The position numbers were made by a program, and so were the translations under genes. The notes beneath the pieces are model-generated. The model saw only the letters and a program-made list of their open reading frames with translations, was not told the origin of the DNA and did no database searches. Below are positions 60,829 through 64,000 of a DNA stretch of 64,000 nt, piece by piece (position 1 is the first letter of the stretch; the number at the start of each line of letters is the position of its first letter). Source of the DNA: Candidatus Ribeiella danica (GTDB lineage: Bacteria; Chloroflexota; Chloroflexia; Chloroflexales; Roseiflexaceae); contig JADKFS010000001.1 in assembly GCA_016717335.1 (NCBI GenBank), positions 2,108,001 to 2,172,000 of the forward strand, read 5' to 3'.

Positions 60829-63800
60829 CTACGCACAGCCGCTCGTCAGGACGATCGTGCCCTCGTTGATGCCCGTGAGCACCTTGATGAGCGTGTCGTA
60901 CTGCGCGTTGGTCAGGTTGAACTTCCAGTCGCTCGTCTTGGTCGACAGCTTGCCGTTCCACTTGCCTTCGGTGAAGTCGACCACCTGCTTGATCGTCGGC
61001 GTGCTTGTGCCGAACAGGGCCGCCGCGCCGGAGATGCCGGAGACGTTGACCAGGCCGGCCAGGCAGACGTTATCGTTCTTCTGCACGAGCCCGGATGTCC
61101 CCTTCAGCTGTGTGATCGCCAGGTTGAGCTTCACCGAGGTCAGCTGCGCCAGGGTCATCTGGCTGCGCGGCGTGCCGCTGCCGACGTTGAAGATGGCGTC
61201 GACGATCGCGATCGTGAGATCGTCGGCGGTGCCGTTGATCAGGTCCTTGTTGTAGACCTTCGGATTGTTCGCCTTCAGGTAGTTGATCAGGGCCTGGATC
61301 TGCGTGCTGCTGTACTGGTTGCGCCAGTTCTTCCAGAACCCGATCGTTCCGGGGTGCAGACAGTTGACCGAGGTGGTCGCCGTCGCCTGCACCTGCGGGT
61401 GGTTGGTCGCCTGCGCCTTCGCGGTGTTGGTGTAGGTCGCGCAGGCGTACAGCGTCGGGCTGGTGATATGGATGCTGATGCTTGCCCCCGCAGCCATATC
61501 GCCGAAGCTGCAGCTCAGCGTGCCAGCGCTGATCGCGCAGGTGCCGGGGCCGCTGTAGGCCGGGCTGATCGTCCAGACGATCCCTGCCCCGGTCGGCAGC
61601 GGGTCGCTGAGCGTCACGCTCTTCGCCACGCCCGGCCCATCATTCTTCACCGTGATCGTGAACCCGATCGGGCTGCCGAAGTTCACCGCCGCGGCGTTGG
61701 CCGTCTTGGTGATCACGAGCTTCGGACAGTTGACCGTGATCGAGGCGCTGCCCGTCACCGCCGGGTGGTTGGTCGCCGTCGCGGTCGCGGTGTTGGCGTA
61801 CACCTTGCAGCTGGCGAACTGGGTTGGGCTGGTGACATGGATGCTGACGCTTGCGCCCGCCGCCAGGTTGCCGAAGCTGCAGCTCAGCGTGCCCGTGCTG
61901 ATCGCGCAGGTGCCGGGGCCGGCGTAGGCCGGGCTAATCGCCCAGGTAATCCCGCTCCCGGTCGGCAGCGGGTCGTTGAGTGTCACGCTCTTCGCCACGC
62001 CCGGCCCGCCGTTGCTGACGGTGATGGTAAAGCCGATCGGGTCGCCCGCGTTGACCGTCGCCGCGTCGGCCGCCTTGGTCACCGTCAGGCTCGGGCAGTT
62101 GACCGTGACGGTCGCCGTCGCGCTGTTGTCGGCCAGCTTATCGCCGGGCTCGTTGGTCGCGCTCGCCGTCGCGCTGTTGTTGTACACCTTGCAGCTGGCG
62201 AACTGGGTCGCGCTGGTCACGTGGACCGTCTTGCTGGCGCCCGCCGCCAGGTTGCCGAAGGTGCAGCTCAGCGTGTTGCCGGTGATCGAGCAGCCGCTCG
62301 CGGCCGGGCTGATGCTCCAGCTAATCCCGGTCCCGGTCGGCAGCGGGTCGCTGATCGACACGCCGTAGGCCGTGCCGACGCCGTTGTTCTTGACGGTGAT
62401 GGTGAAGCCGATGCTCTCGCCCGCGTTGACCGTCGCGGCGTCAGCCGTCTTGGTCACCGTCAGGTCCGGGCAGTTGACCGTAATCGTGGCGGTCGAGCTA
62501 TTGTCGAGCGTGTCTTCGCTCGCCTCGTTGGTGGCCGCCACCGTCGCGGTGTTGATCAGCACGCCGCAGTCGGCCGCGTCGGTCGTGCCACTGACGTGGA
62601 TCGTGCGCGTCGCCCCGCTGGCCAGGTCGCCGAAGCTGCAGGAGAGCACGCCAGCCGTGATGCTGCAGTCCGCGCTGTCCTCGCTCCAGGCCACGCCAGC
62701 CGGCAGGTTGTCGGTCAGCGTCACGTTACGGGCGATGCCCGCGCCGTTGTTGCTGACCACGATCGTGAAGCTGGCCGTGTCGCCCGCGTTGATCGTCCCA
62801 TTCGCCGCGGTCTTCACGACCGTCACGTTCGGGCAGTTGACCGTGATCACCGCGGTCGAGCTGTTGTCGGTGTTGGCGCTGGCCGGCTCGTTGCTGGCCG
62901 CCACCGTCGCGGTGTTCGACAGCACGCCGCAGTCGGCCGCGTCGGTCGTGCCGCTCACGTGGATCGTGCGCGTCGCCCCGCTGGCCAGGCTGCCGAAGCT
63001 GCAGGAGAGCACGCCAGCCGTGATGCTGCAGTCCGCGCTGTCCTCGCTCCAGGCCACGCCCGCAGGCAGGCTGTCGGTCAGCGTCACGTTGTAGGCCGTC
63101 CCGGTCCCGCTGTTGCTGACCACAATCGTGAAGCTGGCCGTGTCGCCCGCGTTGATCGTCCCATTCGCCGCAGTCTTGACCACCTTGACGTTCGGACAGT
63201 TGACGGTAATCGTGGCGGTCGAGCTGTTGTCGCCGGTGTTGGCCTCGTTCGTGGCCGCCACCGTCGCGGTGTTCGAGAGTGTGCCGCAGTCGGCCGCGTC
63301 GGTCGTGCCGCTCACGTGGATCGTGCGCGTCGCCCCGCTGGCCAGGCTGCCGAAGCTGCAGGAGAGCACGCCAGCCGTGATGCTGCAGTCCGCGCTGTCC
63401 TCGCTCCAGGCCACGCCCGCAGGCAGGCTGTCGGTCAGCGTCACGTTGTAGGCCGTCCCGGTCCCGCTGTTGCTCCACACACCGGCCAGCCGGGGGGGGG
63501 GGGGGGGGGGGGCCGGGCTGGCCATGTTGCGACCACAATCGTGAAGCTGGCCGTGTCGCCCGCGTTGATCGGGCTATTGTCGGCCGTCTTCTCGACCTTG
63601 ACGTCCGGGCACTGCACTGTGATCTTCGCGGTCGAGCTGTTGTCGCCGGTGTTGGCCTCGTTGCTGGCCGCCACCGTCGCCGTGTTCGACAGCACGCCGC
63701 AGTCGGCCGCGTCGGTCACGCCACTGATGTGGATCGTCACGCTGTCGCCCGCCGCCAGGCTCGCGAAGCTGCAGCTCAGCGTGCCGGATTGGATGTCACA

Positions 63801-64000
63801 CCCGGTCACCGCCGGGCTGATACTCCAGCTCACGCCACTCGGCAGTGGGTCCGTCAGCGTCACGTTGTAGGCGGTCCCGGTCCCGCTGTTGCTCACCACA
63901 ATCGTGAACGCCGCCACCTCCCCCGCGTTGATCGTCCCGCTGTCGGCCGTCTTCACCACCGTCACGTTCGGGCAGTTGACCACGATGTCGGCGTCGTCGC
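60829..64000 (-). CDS. DUF11 tandem-repeat secreted protein, partial at 5' end and broken by a poly-G insert
   Basis: The gene runs off the right edge, so the N-terminus and signal peptide are outside. It consists of DUF11 repeats of about 120 residues (NCPNVTVVKTA...INAGDTASFTIVVSN...GTAYNVTLTD-LPAGVAWS...CSFGSLASG...SNTATVAATNEANTGDNS), several nearly identical at DNA level with a period of about 357-363 nt (the sequence CAGTCCGCG recurs at 62666, 63029, 63386). The C-terminal 190 residues are unrelated and carry the GTIGFWKNW motif, common in secreted Chloroflexota proteins. At 63475-63530 the reading frame is interrupted (see separate entry), so 60829-about 63474 and 63531-64000 are in different frames in this sequence. 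It is probably one surface protein, extracellular. Confidence 0.85.
63475..63530. other. Insert with 21-G homopolymer interrupting the DUF11 gene
   Basis: Other repeats read TGTTGCTGACCACAATCG without interruption. Here about 56 nt are inserted: 21 consecutive G (63492-63512) flanked by inverted arms GGCCAGCC (63484-63491) and GGGCTGGCC (63515-63523), ending in a duplicate TGTTGC before GACCAC. 56 is not a multiple of three, so the frame is lost. It is either a phase-variable homopolymer tract or a sequencing/assembly artefact (poly-G). Confidence 0.7.

Noticed and set aside
60586..63870. A 1094-codon open frame on the + strand over the DUF11 gene
   Set aside because: It is antisense to the DUF11 repeats, repeats with their period and has no independent homology. 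It is a product of high GC and repetition.
1..64000. CRISPR array, tRNA or rRNA genes
   Set aside because: I saw no regularly spaced direct repeats with unique spacers. The heptamer arrays and DUF11 repeats are not CRISPR-like. No tRNA cloverleaf or rRNA sequence was recognised by eye.

Overview
The window is GC-rich throughout, with no rRNA, tRNA, CRISPR array or transposase visible. The gene content suggests a chromosomal segment of a filamentous Chloroflexota bacterium (class Chloroflexia; Kouleothrix/Roseiflexus/Herpetosiphon-like). The reasons are several MalT/LAL-type LuxR regulators of about 1000 residues, CSLREA beta-helix and DUF11 secreted proteins, ECF42-type sigma with a DGPF protein, heterodimeric ABC exporters, and intergenic repeats of the 'AAGCCCGC...GCGGGCTT' and 'GCGAAGCATCTC' kinds. 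This taxonomy is inference from gene style, not a database match.

Layout. 1-10 kb: a LuxR/LAL regulator running off the left edge (-), a DDAH/arginine-deiminase-family enzyme, an unusual CxxS-thioredoxin/PD-(D/E)XK fusion, a broken NTPase remnant, a DUF3500 protein (-) and a second LuxR/AAA regulator. 10-20 kb: a small protein and a secreted CSLREA/DUF11/cadherin/RTX protein (+), a convergent EmrAB-like efflux operon (-; one adaptor looks frameshifted), a secreted beta-propeller protein, and an AlkZ-like winged-helix protein. 20-25 kb: a third LuxR regulator and a three-gene operon around an epoxide-hydrolase-like enzyme. 25-38 kb: two paralogous heterodimeric ABC exporter pairs in opposite orientation, flanking dapB-like, prolyl oligopeptidase and Hsp70-like genes. 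38-40.5 kb: an ECF42 sigma/DGPF/DHFR-family operon. 40.7-56.8 kb: a 16-kb block on the minus strand of very large, mostly unrecognised proteins (696, 1528, 996 and 1377 aa, plus 60 aa) with a ComEC-like metallo-beta-lactamase protein. 57-64 kb: an alpha/beta hydrolase and M20 peptidase pair, a membrane STAS protein, and a DUF11 tandem-repeat secreted protein running off the right edge, broken by a poly-G insert.

Two things stand out. First, a family of short palindromic elements built from heptamers (GAAGGAT/GAACGAT/GGCAGAA on one arm, TTCATCC/TTCAGCC on the other) is embedded in frame inside at least four genes. They lie at the same loop in both paralogous ABC subunits and at the same loop in two LuxR regulators. 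Second, the 40.7-56.8 kb minus-strand block (a DUF6603-type giant, a LamG/tail-fibre-like repeat protein, two unrecognised giants, a 60-aa protein and an MBL hydrolase) looks like one undescribed multi-protein system. Its proteins have no obvious signal peptides, and its composition is mosaic. Three LuxR regulators also carry consensus -10 boxes 6-10 nt before the ATG, implying leaderless mRNAs.
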